Below, one piece after another: positions 1-8,810 of a DNA stretch of 64,000 nucleotides. Numbering within the stretch: position 1 is the stretch's first letter; each line of letters opens with the position of its first letter. Source of the DNA: Companilactobacillus crustorum JCM 15951 (GTDB lineage: Bacteria; Bacillota; Bacilli; Lactobacillales; Lactobacillaceae); contig NZ_AZDB01000002.1 in NCBI RefSeq assembly GCF_001434585.1, forward strand, positions 1-64,000, given 5' to 3'. The notes under the pieces are model-generated. The model did not search any database. It was not told where the DNA came from and saw nothing but the letters and a program-made list of their open reading frames with translations. Position numbers and translations under genes: made by a program.

Positions 1-127
1 GCGTTCGGATTAATTTTACAATCTACCTATCATTTAAAAAAAATGAATTTTTTCACAGCTTTTTAATCGATAAAAAATTTAAAAATGCTAAAATAGTCGT
101 AATATTTGTAAAGGGGAACTTAGACAT

Positions 128-1495
128 ATGATAGATTTAACACGCGGAAGACCAATGAAAGTCATATTTCTGTATACGATTCCTTTACTGCTGGGTAATT
201 TTTTCCAACAATTCTACAGTTTTATTGATACATTAATTGTGGGGAAAACAATCAGTGTCAATGCTTTAGCTAGCGTTGGGGCAACTGGTGGCTTAACAGG
301 ATTAGTTATCGGTTTTGCTCAGGGGATGACCAGTGGTTTAACTATTCTAACAGCTCAAAAGCATGGAGCTAACGACGAGCGAGGTGTACGTAAAAGCTTT
401 GCATCAGGGATTATAATTTCTGTATTCATCGCGGTTATCTTCACCGCCTTAGCTTTAATCTTTGCCTATCCATTACTAGTTGCTATGCAAACTCCAAAAG
501 TGTTGATTCATGATTCATTTATCTTTTTGGAAATTATCTTTGCAGGAATATTTTCTTTTGTAGGTTTTGATTTTTTAGGTAATACTATGCGGGCTCTCGG
601 AGATTCCCGAGTTCCACTATTTTTCTTGATTGTCAGTACCATTCTAAATATTGTTTTAGAGTTAATCTTCATACTTTACTTACACATGGGTGTTGCCGGT
701 GCAGCTATTGCCACGATTGTGGCTCAGACAATTACTTTCGTGATTTTATATTTTTATATTCGCAAACACATTTCTTATCTAATCCTAACTAAAAAAGACT
801 TTAAGATTGATATGGCTGAAATTAAAGAACTCCTTAAAATTAGTTTGCCAATGGGATTTCAATCTTCGATTATTGCGATTGGTTCAATTATTCTTCAAGT
901 AATGCTCAATACCTTAGGCGCCGATGCTGTGGCTGCTTACACGGTAGCTGGAAGGGTTGAACAAATTGCTACGCTTCCTGCCTTTAGTTTTGGATTAGCA
1001 TTAGTAAATTACACTGCTCAAAATTTAGGTGCAAAAAAATTCAAGCGAATTCTTAATGGCGTCAAGTCGGGAATTATTATTTCCGTTACTTCTAGTTTAA
1101 TTATCGGTTTCTTTTTAATTCTCTTTGGACGCAATATCTCCCATCTATTTATGAATGGTAGCCAGACTAGAGTTTTAGATTTAGTTCAAATTTACTATTA
1201 CTTTAATGGTTCTAGTTACTTTATTTTGTCTATTCTATTTATTGTTAGATATACCTTACAAGGCTTGGGCAATCAAAAGGCTCCAACAATTGCTGGAATT
1301 GCTGAATTATTAATGCGAGTCTTTGCTGGAATTGTTTTAATCCGTCTCTTTGGATTCTACGGTGCTGCTATGGCCAATCCATTAGCTTGGACTGGTTCTG
1401 TATTAGTCCTCATCAGCACTTGGAACATGGAAATCAAGAAACTCAGAAATTTAAATAACGTTTTAAATCATGATGACCCTACCGAAAATATTTAA
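128..1495 (+). CDS. MATE family multidrug/Na+ antiporter
   Basis: A 455-residue polytopic membrane protein of the MATE superfamily, which exports cationic drugs or metabolites in exchange for Na+ or H+. The length is typical (440-460) and the two MatE repeats are visible, each opening with a hydrophobic helix followed by a QQFYSFIDTLIVG-like segment; the second half begins near residue 230 (LLKISLPMGFQ). About 12 membrane helices are apparent. The start is preceded by AAAGGGGAAC at good spacing and a TAAAAT -10 box about 30 bases upstream. It stands alone and shares a bidirectional terminator with the convergent hydrolase. The substrate cannot be told from sequence. Confidence 0.92.
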   Translation: MIDLTRGRPMKVIFLYTIPLLLGNFFQQFYSFIDTLIVGKTISVNALASVGATGGLTGLVIGFAQGMTSGLTILTAQKHGANDERGVRKSFASGIIISVFIAVIFTALALIFAYPLLVAMQTPKVLIHDSFIFLEIIFAGIFSFVGFDFLGNTMRALGDSRVPLFFLIVSTILNIVLELIFILYLHMGVAGAAIATIVAQTITFVILYFYIRKHISYLILTKKDFKIDMAEIKELLKISLPMGFQSSIIAIGSIILQVMLNTLGADAVAAYTVAGRVEQIATLPAFSFGLALVNYTAQNLGAKKFKRILNGVKSGIIISVTSSLIIGFFLILFGRNISHLFMNGSQTRVLDLVQIYYYFNGSSYFILSILFIVRYTLQGLGNQKAPTIAGIAELLMRVFAGIVLIRLFGFYGAAMANPLAWTGSVLVLISTWNMEIKKLRNLNNVLNHDDPTENI

Positions 1496-1507
1496 TCTTA
1501 AATTTCA

Positions 1508-1557
1508 AAAGGGAACACTAAATCCAAAATATCATTGGATCAGTGTTCCCTTTTTAT
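1508..1557. terminator. Bidirectional intrinsic terminator
   Basis: AAAGGGAACACT and AGTGTTCCCTTTTT form a long hairpin with A and T runs on its two sides. It lies between two convergent genes and can end transcription from both. Confidence 0.85.
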
Positions 1558-1559
1558 TG

Positions 1560-2597
1560 TTAATTTAAAAATGCCACACATTCATTAAGTGAATCTTCAA
1601 CTGCAGGTATTTGTCCCACATAATTCAAAAATGCATGAGCTAGACCACCATAACGAATATATTTAACTTTTCCACCTACCAAGCCAATCTTTTGAACAAA
1701 AGCCTCATCTTGTAATCGGAACGGATCAAATTCTCCGGTCATTACCAAAGTTTCTTTAAAGGTTGTCAAATCTGCATAAAGTGGTGAAAGGATTGGCGCT
1801 GATAAATTCATTTTTTGATGATCAGTATAATAATTAGTCATAATCGTATCTAATTGTTTAAATTGCGTATAATTATTATGCAATGCTCGTCTTTGTGTCT
1901 TATTAATTGCTATCAAATTATCATCCCATAATTCACTACTATGATCTGATCCATGAACTACAGTCGGATAAAATAATATATGTTTATTAATTTCAGCAAC
2001 TCCCATTAGACGACACAATTGACTAACTCCCAAAGCAATCGCAGCTCCGGCTGAATCCCCAGCTAAGGAAATTTGTTGATAGTTTTTTTGAGCTGCTACA
2101 ACAACTGACAAGCAATCTTCTATACCTGAAGGATAAGGATTTTCTGGAGCTATTCCATAATCAACGCTGTAAATAACACCATTGAATTTAGTAGCTAGCA
2201 TCGTTAAAAAAGGCAACGTATCTTCTGGCGTACCTCCATAATAAGCCCCACCATGAACACAAATCAGAACTTTTGAAGCTGTCACATCTTCACGTCTAAT
2301 CTTTAAATAGCGAACCTTTCGCCCAAGTGTCTCAGCAAATTCATTGGTAATTTTAATATTCTGATATTGAGATTGAAGCATGTCATCATGATTATTGCCA
2401 TCTCGTAGTTTTGTTAAAACGTTCGGCAAATTGGGATCATCTGGGAGTGTTTTTAAATGGTCATAAATTAAAGGTTCATAAGAATGCTTATCTATTCTAT
2501 CTTTTATTACCATTTCTACATCCCGCAAGTGGGAAACATCTACAGGCTTTATTTGATTTAATCGTTTCAATTCTACGTTATAATCACTATTAATCAT
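1560..2597 (-). CDS. Alpha/beta hydrolase, HSL-type esterase
   Basis: A cytoplasmic carboxylesterase-like hydrolase of the hormone-sensitive-lipase group. The oxyanion-hole motif HGGAYYGG lies near residue 115 and the nucleophile elbow GDSAGA near residue 180; the acid and histidine are probably in GEFDPF and GLAHAF close to the C-terminus. About 345 residues, slightly longer than the usual 300-320 because of an N-terminal extension. I place the start at the ATG preceded by GGTGAT; an in-frame ATG four codons upstream is also possible. It is read divergently from the ROK regulator, which may control it. The substrate is unknown. Confidence 0.85.
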   Translation of the reverse strand: MINSDYNVELKRLNQIKPVDVSHLRDVEMVIKDRIDKHSYEPLIYDHLKTLPDDPNLPNVLTKLRDGNNHDDMLQSQYQNIKITNEFAETLGRKVRYLKIRREDVTASKVLICVHGGAYYGGTPEDTLPFLTMLATKFNGVIYSVDYGIAPENPYPSGIEDCLSVVVAAQKNYQQISLAGDSAGAAIALGVSQLCRLMGVAEINKHILFYPTVVHGSDHSSELWDDNLIAINKTQRRALHNNYTQFKQLDTIMTNYYTDHQKMNLSAPILSPLYADLTTFKETLVMTGEFDPFRLQDEAFVQKIGLVGGKVKYIRYGGLAHAFLNYVGQIPAVEDSLNECVAFLN

Positions 2598-2732
2598 CTT
2601 TATCACCATCCCTTAGCTTATTAAACTTCTTATCATTAATATTATACATTTTGTTTAAACATATTTTAAATTGAGTTAGACTAACTTTTATTATTTATTT
2701 TGACCTAAAACAATCCCTAAGGAGGACTCATT

Positions 2733-3710
2733 TTGACAACCAATAGCCACTTGTCCGCTCGCCAACAAAATTTAAAGAGAATTCTTAGTTTACTTGATGA
2801 AAATGACGAATTATCTGCGAAAGATCTTTCCAATTTGACGGGTTTGAGCATTGTTAGTATCAACAAATTAATTGATGTACTCTCTTCCCACACCCCAATT
2901 ATTGCAACTAATTTTATTAATACGCGCGGTCGACGAGCCAAAACTTATCATTTAAATTACCAAGCCTATAAACTTGGAATTGTTGAATTAATGGAGAATC
3001 ATAAGCAAGTTCAGGCTACATTCTTCTTTACTGATCTCACCGGAAAAATTCAATCACCCCAATATAGCAATTCTAAAATCAGTTCGATTGACCAATTAAT
3101 CGCTTTTATCAAGCAAGCAACTAAAAATCAGCGTCCTCAAAAAATTATCGTCGGTGTCCCTGGAGCTGAAATCAATGGCTATTTACAAATAAGCGATGTT
3201 GAATCATTGCGTGGAATTAATTTATCTGCAACCATTCAAAAAAACACCGGTATTGAAACCATTATCGTTAACGATGCTAATGCAGCAACATTTGGCGCCG
3301 CAATTGATCTAAAGGAAAGTCAGAATATTTCTGTAGGTTTATATTTTCCTAATGATGCCGGACCAGGCGTGGGAATTGTTATCAACAATCATTTGATTAA
3401 CGGAGCCGATGGTCTGGCCGGTGAAGTCGAGTATGGAACCATTGATGAACATCAGGATATTACTCGTCAAATCATTCAATATGTGCAAAACATTATCAGC
3501 TTTTTAAATCCTCACTTAATTGTAATTTACATTGAAAGATTGTCTTTAACTAACTTACAAACTAAACAAATAGAGGAAACCATTAAAAATAACCTTCCCT
3601 TACACAAAAAATATCGCTTAGATTTTAGTCGTAGCTTTGAAAAAGATTATCTAAAAGGACTCGCAACGATTGGTCGAAAAAATATTCTACAAAATCTGGT
3701 TATCATTTGA
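2733..3710 (+). CDS. ROK family transcriptional regulator, short form
   Basis: The N-terminal 60 residues form a winged-helix domain (RQQNLKRILSLL ... SAKDLSNLTGLS) of the kind found in XylR/NagC repressors, followed by a ROK sugar-kinase-like domain with the VNDANAATFGAA signature. It starts with TTG behind a good GGAGG. At 325 residues it is shorter than normal (about 380-400): after GLAGEVEYG the protein skips the usual zinc-binding stretch with its CGxxGCxE motif. It is probably a sugar-responsive repressor, perhaps of the divergent hydrolase; loss of the zinc motif may alter effector binding. Its stop codon overlaps the promoter and CRE-like site of the next gene. Confidence 0.8.
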   Translation: MTTNSHLSARQQNLKRILSLLDENDELSAKDLSNLTGLSIVSINKLIDVLSSHTPIIATNFINTRGRRAKTYHLNYQAYKLGIVELMENHKQVQATFFFTDLTGKIQSPQYSNSKISSIDQLIAFIKQATKNQRPQKIIVGVPGAEINGYLQISDVESLRGINLSATIQKNTGIETIIVNDANAATFGAAIDLKESQNISVGLYFPNDAGPGVGIVINNHLINGADGLAGEVEYGTIDEHQDITRQIIQYVQNIISFLNPHLIVIYIERLSLTNLQTKQIEETIKNNLPLHKKYRLDFSRSFEKDYLKGLATIGRKNILQNLVII

Positions 3711-3735
3711 AAGCGTTTTATCCATTTGGTACAAT
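3707..3735 (+). promoter_or_regulatory. Promoter with overlapping CRE-like site
   Basis: TTGAAA, a 17-base spacer and TACAAT form a good promoter for the HAD gene. TGAAAGCGTTTTAT (3708-3721) overlaps the -35 box and resembles a CcpA site (consensus TGWAANCGNTNWCA), with mismatches at the end. The TGA stop of the ROK gene lies inside it. Confidence 0.5.
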
Positions 3736-3776
3736 ATCCCTACCTTAATTAACTAAGTTTAAAAAGGAAGTAATTT

Positions 3777-4583
3777 ATGATTAAACTAATTGCAATCGAT
3801 ATCGATGATACCCTTTTGAATACTGAGCACAAAATAACTACCAAAACAAAACAAGCGCTAAAAAAAGCTCTTGATCAGGGCATCAAAATTGTTCTTTGTT
3901 CAGGTAGACCCTTAGCTGGAGTCAGTCCTTATTTAAAAGAATTGGGAATCAGTGGCGATGATCAATATGTAATTACCTATAATGGTGGTTTGGTAGAAAC
4001 TGTTTCTGGGAAAATTCTTTCGCGTGAAATTCTCAATAACGCAGATTTTCGACGAATCGTTAAATATGTGACTGCTAACAAAATGCAGTACTACGTTCTT
4101 GATGACCAAAGCAACGTCTATACATCTGATCATAATGTGAATCGAATTGCCGTAGTTCAAGCTTGGGAAAACAGCGCTGGAATTTTTATAAGGACTCCTG
4201 ATGAATTAGACAGCAATTTTGAAATAACTAAAGCAGCTATCGTTGGTGAAAAGGAAACCTTAGATCAATATGAACAACCAGTAAAAAATGAATTTTCTAA
4301 AGATTATTACGTAGTTCGAGCCGCCGATAATTTTCTAGAAATTATGCACCAAAATGTTAATAAAGGCGTTGGACTTAAAAAGTTAGCTGAATTCTTAGGA
4401 CTACAGGCCAACGAAGTTATGGCTATCGGTGATGAACAAAATGACATTCCGATGTTTGATTTTGCTAAAACTGCTGTTGCTATGGGTAACGGTTCCCCCA
4501 AAGCCAAAGCTCACGCTTCGTATATAACTACTACTAACGACGAAGATGGTATCGCTAAAGCTTTGGAGAAATTAGTCTTTTAA
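3777..4583 (+). CDS. Cof-type HAD phosphatase (1)
   Basis: A cytoplasmic haloacid-dehalogenase-superfamily sugar-phosphate phosphatase of the Cof/YidA subfamily (268 residues, normal length). Motif I DIDDTLLN is at residues 8-15, motif II is the SGRP segment, and motif IV GDEQNDIPMF lies near residue 218; the C2-type cap lies between. RBS AAGGAAG precedes the ATG. Four Cof-type HADs occur in this window and are not interchangeable in sequence. Likely substrates are phosphorylated sugars or FMN-like compounds; no specific one can be assigned. Confidence 0.9.
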   Translation: MIKLIAIDIDDTLLNTEHKITTKTKQALKKALDQGIKIVLCSGRPLAGVSPYLKELGISGDDQYVITYNGGLVETVSGKILSREILNNADFRRIVKYVTANKMQYYVLDDQSNVYTSDHNVNRIAVVQAWENSAGIFIRTPDELDSNFEITKAAIVGEKETLDQYEQPVKNEFSKDYYVVRAADNFLEIMHQNVNKGVGLKKLAEFLGLQANEVMAIGDEQNDIPMFDFAKTAVAMGNGSPKAKAHASYITTTNDEDGIAKALEKLVF

Positions 4584-4639
4584 TGACTATTAAACATGAA
4601 ATAGTTCAGTTAAATTCCTGACTGCCTTTTAAATATTAT

Positions 4640-5425
4640 TTGCATAATCAAAATTCATCAAAAACAGTTGCTCCTCATTGGCATCAAAGTATAGAATTAG
4701 GTTTTCTAGTCTCAGATAATCAATTGACTTTTCGAGATAATAACGTTACTTATCATTTTAAAAAAGGTGATATTTGGATCGTTAATTCTCGGAATGTTCA
4801 TGCTTCATGTCTCGATACAACCGAATCATTATTTGAATTTTGTCTAATTATTGATTATGGCTTTCTCAAAAAAGCCTACCCTGAATTTGATCAGATAAAG
4901 TTCAATCTTCATGGTAAACCTGAATCAATTAAGCAATTAATTGCTTACCAAGCTATTGAGAAAAACCTACGCGTGATGATACAACTGTTGCAAGGTCAAA
5001 AAAATCCCAGCACTAAATTAGCTTTAACTGGACAAACATACTTACTATTGGCCAGCCTAATTGAAAACTTTTCTTGTCAGAATTCTGACTACCAAAATCA
5101 AGTGAATGACAATTTAATTGATCGCGCATTGGAATTAATTAATAGTAATTACATGACAGATCTAAATGGTACTAACTTAGCAAAGCAGCTTAACACTTCG
5201 CTCACTACCCTGAATCAACAGTTTAATCAAGCAGTCCAAATGCCTATCAGCAAATATATTACAGTCATTCGACTTCTAAACGCTCAAAAGGAGTTGCTCA
5301 ACTCTGATAATAATATTGATTTGATTGCAATTAACTGTGGCTTCTCTAGCACCAAATCTTTTGTAAGGAACTTCAAAAAATGGAAAGGAATAACTCCCTT
5401 CCACTATCGCAAAGTTTTTCATTAA
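4640..5425 (+). CDS. AraC-family regulator with cupin sensor domain
   Basis: An N-terminal AraC-type cupin (HWHQSIELGFL, then FKKGDIWIVNSRNVHAS) is followed by a two-HTH AraC DNA-binding domain (residues about 160-260, ending GFSSTKSFVRNFKKWKGITPFHYRK). Such proteins usually activate sugar-use genes. There is no ATG before the conserved cupin; I use a TTG, with only a CTG as alternative before an in-frame stop, and see no clear ribosome binding site. It is squeezed 56 bases behind one HAD gene and just ahead of another, so it may be translated as part of that transcript or its 5' end may be damaged. Confidence 0.75.
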   Translation: MHNQNSSKTVAPHWHQSIELGFLVSDNQLTFRDNNVTYHFKKGDIWIVNSRNVHASCLDTTESLFEFCLIIDYGFLKKAYPEFDQIKFNLHGKPESIKQLIAYQAIEKNLRVMIQLLQGQKNPSTKLALTGQTYLLLASLIENFSCQNSDYQNQVNDNLIDRALELINSNYMTDLNGTNLAKQLNTSLTTLNQQFNQAVQMPISKYITVIRLLNAQKELLNSDNNIDLIAINCGFSSTKSFVRNFKKWKGITPFHYRKVFH

Positions 5426-5447
5426 AAATTGAAGAGGAATTTTACTT

Positions 5448-6242
5448 ATGACAATTAAATTAGTTGCTACAGATATGGACGGTACTTTTTTGAATGATGA
5501 CAAACACTTTGATAAGGAACGCTTCCAACGTGTCTACGATTATATGAACCAGAATGATATACGATTTGTTTCTGCCAGTGGCAATCAATATTATCAATTA
5601 AAAAGTTTCTTTAGCGATTTTCCTAAAACACTCTTTGTTGCTGAAAATGGTGCTTTAATCGGCAGTCATGAAAAAATCTACCAAACAGATTCTCTAGATA
5701 AAAATATTGTCAAAAAAACAATTGATGTCATTGAAAGTTTACCTGACGTTAATGCTGTTATGTGTGGTAAAAAATCAGCCTACATCCTTAATAGTTCTTC
5801 GCCAGAATTTTATCGCATCAGTAATTTTTATTTTCCTGAAATTCAAAGCGTAGATAGATTTGAAGATGTCGATGATGATGTTTTGAAATTCTCACTTGGT
5901 TGTCCTGATGATGAAACAGAGTTTTATATGGATAAACTAGCTACAATGATTGGTTCAGGCGTCTCGATCGTAACTAGTGGTCATGGTGACATTGATGTTA
6001 TTAGAGCTGACGTCAACAAAGCTACCGGATTAGAATATCTTTCTCAGAAATTCAATATCAAGCCTGAAGAAATGTGTGCCTTTGGCGATGGTGGCAATGA
6101 TTTAGAAATGTTAGATTATGTCGGTCACGGCGTTGCTATGAAGAATGCCACACCTATCGTTCATAAGACCGCCAATTTTGAAACGGTCGATAATAATCAA
6201 CAAGGAGTTATCCAGCATTTAGAAGAACTCTTTAATCTCTAA
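5448..6242 (+). CDS. Cof-type HAD phosphatase (2)
   Basis: A 264-residue HAD-superfamily phosphatase of the Cof type. Motif I DMDGTFLN begins at residue 9, the SASGNQYYQL segment is motif II and GDGGNDLEMLDYV (near 212) is motif IV. It is closest in style to the fourth HAD of this window (both have ASGN and AENGA), suggesting a paralogous pair. RBS AGAGGAA precedes the ATG. It lies 22 bases behind the AraC regulator and is probably co-transcribed with it. Expected to dephosphorylate a small phosphorylated metabolite in the cytoplasm; substrate unknown. Confidence 0.9.
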   Translation: MTIKLVATDMDGTFLNDDKHFDKERFQRVYDYMNQNDIRFVSASGNQYYQLKSFFSDFPKTLFVAENGALIGSHEKIYQTDSLDKNIVKKTIDVIESLPDVNAVMCGKKSAYILNSSSPEFYRISNFYFPEIQSVDRFEDVDDDVLKFSLGCPDDETEFYMDKLATMIGSGVSIVTSGHGDIDVIRADVNKATGLEYLSQKFNIKPEEMCAFGDGGNDLEMLDYVGHGVAMKNATPIVHKTANFETVDNNQQGVIQHLEELFNL

Positions 6243-6254
6243 TGTTACTTATAC

Positions 6255-6757
6255 TTGATTAAAGTGTAAGTATTCCGCCTTCCACAAAAATTGAAATTTG
6301 GCTGGAACGCTGTGGGCACGACTTGAAACTTATGCTACGCATAATTTCCAAGCTCGGCCTTATTCTAAGCAATAAATTGTCAAGAATAATCTCACAGCTG
6401 AGCCAATTTCAATTTTTGTTCCAGGCTAGTATTACTGTTATATGGTTTTTATTTTAAATATTTAAACACAAAAAAAGCTAATGACTTTTTATAGTATAGT
6501 CATTAGCTCTTTTTTTAGATTTAACTTTTATCATTACTACAAATTTGAAGGTTAATAATATCAACCAATAAACTAATCTGGAACGGAGCTAGGATGGTCT
6601 CAGTAGTGATATTTATCTTAGTGTGGTACACACTTAGATAAAGGTGGAGCTTGAAGACTGTTGGCAAAGCCAAGAGGCTCCAAGTCCGGCCACTACGTTC
6701 CAGACCATTCCTAGCGCAGTGGAAGATGGAATCCTTCGATACTTACACTTTAATCAA
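6255..6757. repeat. Composite intergenic element, full copy 1 (A-B-C)
   Basis: A structured repeat filling the gap between the HAD and acetyltransferase genes. It is bounded by a perfect 19-bp inverted repeat (6255-6273, TTGATTAAAGTGTAAGTAT, and its complement at 6739-6757), each followed inward by a CTTCCAC block. Domain A (about 6281-6425) pairs GCTGTG (6309-6314) with CACAGC (6393-6398) and contains two inner hairpins. Hairpin B is at 6470-6517. Domain C (about 6573-6725) contains GTAGTG/CACTAC and the hairpin 6612-6642. A second full copy is at 38356-38846; reduced copies are near 10.5, 21.3 and 48.0 kb. Confidence 0.85.
6470..6517. terminator. Hairpin B of composite element 1
   Basis: AGCTAATGACT (6476-6486) and AGTCATTAGCT (6498-6508) form a stem flanked by A and T runs, as in a bidirectional intrinsic terminator. 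Nearly the same hairpin occurs near 10.49, 21.45, 38.57 and 48.0 kb. Confidence 0.75.
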
Positions 6758-6783
6758 AATTAAGTGAAAATCATATTGATTCC

Positions 6784-7392
6784 TTACTCTTTAAAATACT
6801 TTTCTTTTTCTAATTCCCAATATTTCTTATCATCTGAATTTATCTGTCGCAAGACATGGCAAGGATTCCCTACTGCTATAACATTATCAGGTATATCCTT
6901 AGTAATAATTGAACCAGAACCGATTACAACATTGCTACCAATAGTTACACCAGGATTTACAACCACATTGCCGCCAATCCAAACATTATCGCCAATTGCT
7001 ATAGGCTTGCCATACTCATAACCTTCATTACGAATAATGGCATCAATCGGGTGACCTGCCGTATACAAACCTACTCGTGGTCCGAACAAAACATTATTTC
7101 CAATTTTAACATTGGCTATATCTAAAATAATACATTCATAATTAGTATAAAAATTATCTCCAACCTCAGTATTGCCACCATAATCAATATAAAATGGTGG
7201 CTCTAAATGAATTCCTTTGCCAGTTTTTTTTAATAATTTTTCTGCCAAACGTTGGCGCTCTTCTTTTTGGTCCTCAGTTGTATGATTATAAAGTCTAACT
7301 AATTTCTTCGCCCTTTTAAAATCTTTTCTCAATTCGGGATCATGAGCAATATATAAATCGCCAGCTAGCATTTTTTCTTTTTCAGTTCGCAT
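6784..7392 (-). CDS. Sugar O-acetyltransferase (maltose/galactoside type)
   Basis: A 202-residue left-handed beta-helix acyltransferase that uses acetyl-CoA to acetylate sugars in the cytoplasm. It has the N-terminal Mac domain (KEKMLAGDLY) and hexapeptide repeats through IGNNVLFGPRVGLYTAGHPI, where the histidine is the catalytic base, and IGDNVWIGGNVVVNPGVTIG. Length fits Maa/LacA/NodL enzymes. It is a monocistronic gene read towards composite element 1. The exact sugar acceptor cannot be told from sequence. Confidence 0.9.
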   Translation of the reverse strand: MRTEKEKMLAGDLYIAHDPELRKDFKRAKKLVRLYNHTTEDQKEERQRLAEKLLKKTGKGIHLEPPFYIDYGGNTEVGDNFYTNYECIILDIANVKIGNNVLFGPRVGLYTAGHPIDAIIRNEGYEYGKPIAIGDNVWIGGNVVVNPGVTIGSNVVIGSGSIITKDIPDNVIAVGNPCHVLRQINSDDKKYWELEKEKYFKE

Positions 7393-7580
7393 AATTTACC
7401 TCACGCTTTTAAGGATAACAATTTTTCATGGGATAAATGCCTATTTTAAAAAGCACTTGAACCCATAATTAAAAGTTTTTTCTCTATTTCCAATTTACCT
7501 ATGAATTCTTATCATACATTCTATAATATATTATCAATATTTAAAAACTCTATTTCATGGTATTATTCTCTGCACCTAAG

Positions 7581-7606
7581 TATAATATTGTTTGTAAGCG
7601 TAGTCA
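7581..7606 (+). promoter_or_regulatory. glpF -10 box and CRE-like operator
   Basis: A TATAAT -10 box (7581-7586) is followed at once by TGTAAGCGTAGTCA (7593-7606), which is close to the CcpA consensus and covers the likely transcription start. The dhaK promoter has TGTAAGCGTAAACA in the same place. Confidence 0.55.
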
Positions 7607-7627
7607 CTTTAAATTGGAGGAATGCTT

Positions 7628-8347
7628 ATGCACGATAGTCTAATGCTACAATTAATCGGTGAATTCATCGGGACGTTTGTTTTAATTCTACTCGGTGATG
7701 GCGTTGTTGCCGCCGTAAGTCTAAAAAAATCTAAAGCTGAAGGAGCTGGTTGGATTGCCATTGCCTTTGGTTGGGGCTTAGCCGTTACGTTGGGTGTTTA
7801 TTGCTCAGTCTTTCTAAGTCCAGCACATTTAAATCCAGCTGTTACCTTAGGTATGGCCATTGCTGGAGTTTTCCCATGGTCCTCTGTTATTCCTTACATG
7901 ATTGCTCAAACCCTTGGAGGTATTGTCGGAGCGATTGTTGTTTGGATCAATTACTACCCACATTGGGAAGTTACTGATGATCCTAAAGCCATTCTAGGAG
8001 TTTTCGCAACTGGACCTGCTATTAGAAATTATCTATTTAACTTTCTTAGTGAATTTATCGGGACATTTGTCCTAGTATTTGCTCTATTAGCATTTACACG
8101 TGGAAAATTTACTCAAGGGCTTAATCCTATTGTTGTAGGTCTTTTGATCACTGCAATTGGTTTCTCACTTGGTGGAACGACTGGATATGCTATTAATCCA
8201 GCCCGGGACTTAGGTCCAAGAATTGCTCATCAAATCTTACCTATCGCTAACAAAGGCGATTCCGACTGGTCATACAGTTGGGTTCCTATTTTAGGACCTC
8301 TAGCTGGTGGTGCCGTTGGAGCTATGCTTTATCTATTAATTCCATAA
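7628..8347 (+). CDS. glpF: Glycerol uptake facilitator (aquaglyceroporin)
   Basis: An MIP-family channel of 239 residues with six membrane helices. Both NPA boxes are present: HLNPAVTLG (near residue 69) and AINPARDLGPRI (near 193), the second with the D after the R that marks glycerol-conducting members. I choose the ATG seven bases after GGAGG rather than the ATG two codons upstream. It faces the convergent dhaKLM cluster across one terminator, so the pair imports glycerol or dihydroxyacetone and phosphorylates the latter. The shared operator suggests coordinate carbon control. Confidence 0.92.
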   Translation: MHDSLMLQLIGEFIGTFVLILLGDGVVAAVSLKKSKAEGAGWIAIAFGWGLAVTLGVYCSVFLSPAHLNPAVTLGMAIAGVFPWSSVIPYMIAQTLGGIVGAIVVWINYYPHWEVTDDPKAILGVFATGPAIRNYLFNFLSEFIGTFVLVFALLAFTRGKFTQGLNPIVVGLLITAIGFSLGGTTGYAINPARDLGPRIAHQILPIANKGDSDWSYSWVPILGPLAGGAVGAMLYLLIP

Positions 8348-8357
8348 TTATTTGCGC

Positions 8358-8406
8358 AAAAAACAAGCACAGTAACTATCCTAAATGGTTACCGTGCTTG
8401 TTTTTA
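8358..8406. terminator. Bidirectional terminator between glpF and dhaM
   Basis: AACAAGCAC-GTAAC and GTTAC-GTGCTTGTTTTT form a hairpin with T runs on both strands between the convergent genes. Confidence 0.8.
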
Positions 8407-8439
8407 TTGTTTGAAATTTAAATAAATTTTACTTTCTAT

Positions 8440-8808
8440 TTATTTGATTTTTAAAGGTTTTAAATTATTTTCAATTACTTCTAATGGCGTTTCAACTTGA
8501 GCCAAAGTAGCGGCTGTATAAGCTCCTTCAACCAAAGCTACATTATATTCATGAATTTTTCGATCGGTCATTTCCATCAGCATTTCTAAATTCATTTTAG
8601 AACTTCCTAGGTCATAAAAGGCTAAAATTTCATCGCCAGTATTATCGTCTACTGCCTTTTGAATTTTCTCTAAAGATGAACCGATTCCATCATCTTCAGT
8701 ACCACCAGCAGTTGTAATTGACAAATCTGGTGCTGCTTGTGAAATTAAATCCTTGACCCCTGCTGCGATCTTTGCTGAATGGGAAACAATTACTATTCCA
8801 TATTTCAT
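8440..8808 (-). CDS. dhaM: Dihydroxyacetone kinase phosphodonor subunit DhaM
   Basis: A 122-residue EIIA-mannose-like protein that carries phosphate from HPr to DhaL-bound ADP. The phosphorylated histidine is in IVSHSAKIAAG (residue 10). It consists only of the EIIA domain, as usual in Firmicutes, without the HPr and EI-like fusions of the E. coli protein. It is the last gene of dhaKLM; DhaL ends 2 bases before it starts, so translation is probably coupled. Confidence 0.9.
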   Translation of the reverse strand: MKYGIVIVSHSAKIAAGVKDLISQAAPDLSITTAGGTEDDGIGSSLEKIQKAVDDNTGDEILAFYDLGSSKMNLEMLMEMTDRKIHEYNVALVEGAYTAATLAQVETPLEVIENNLKPLKIK

Positions 8809-8810
8809 AA

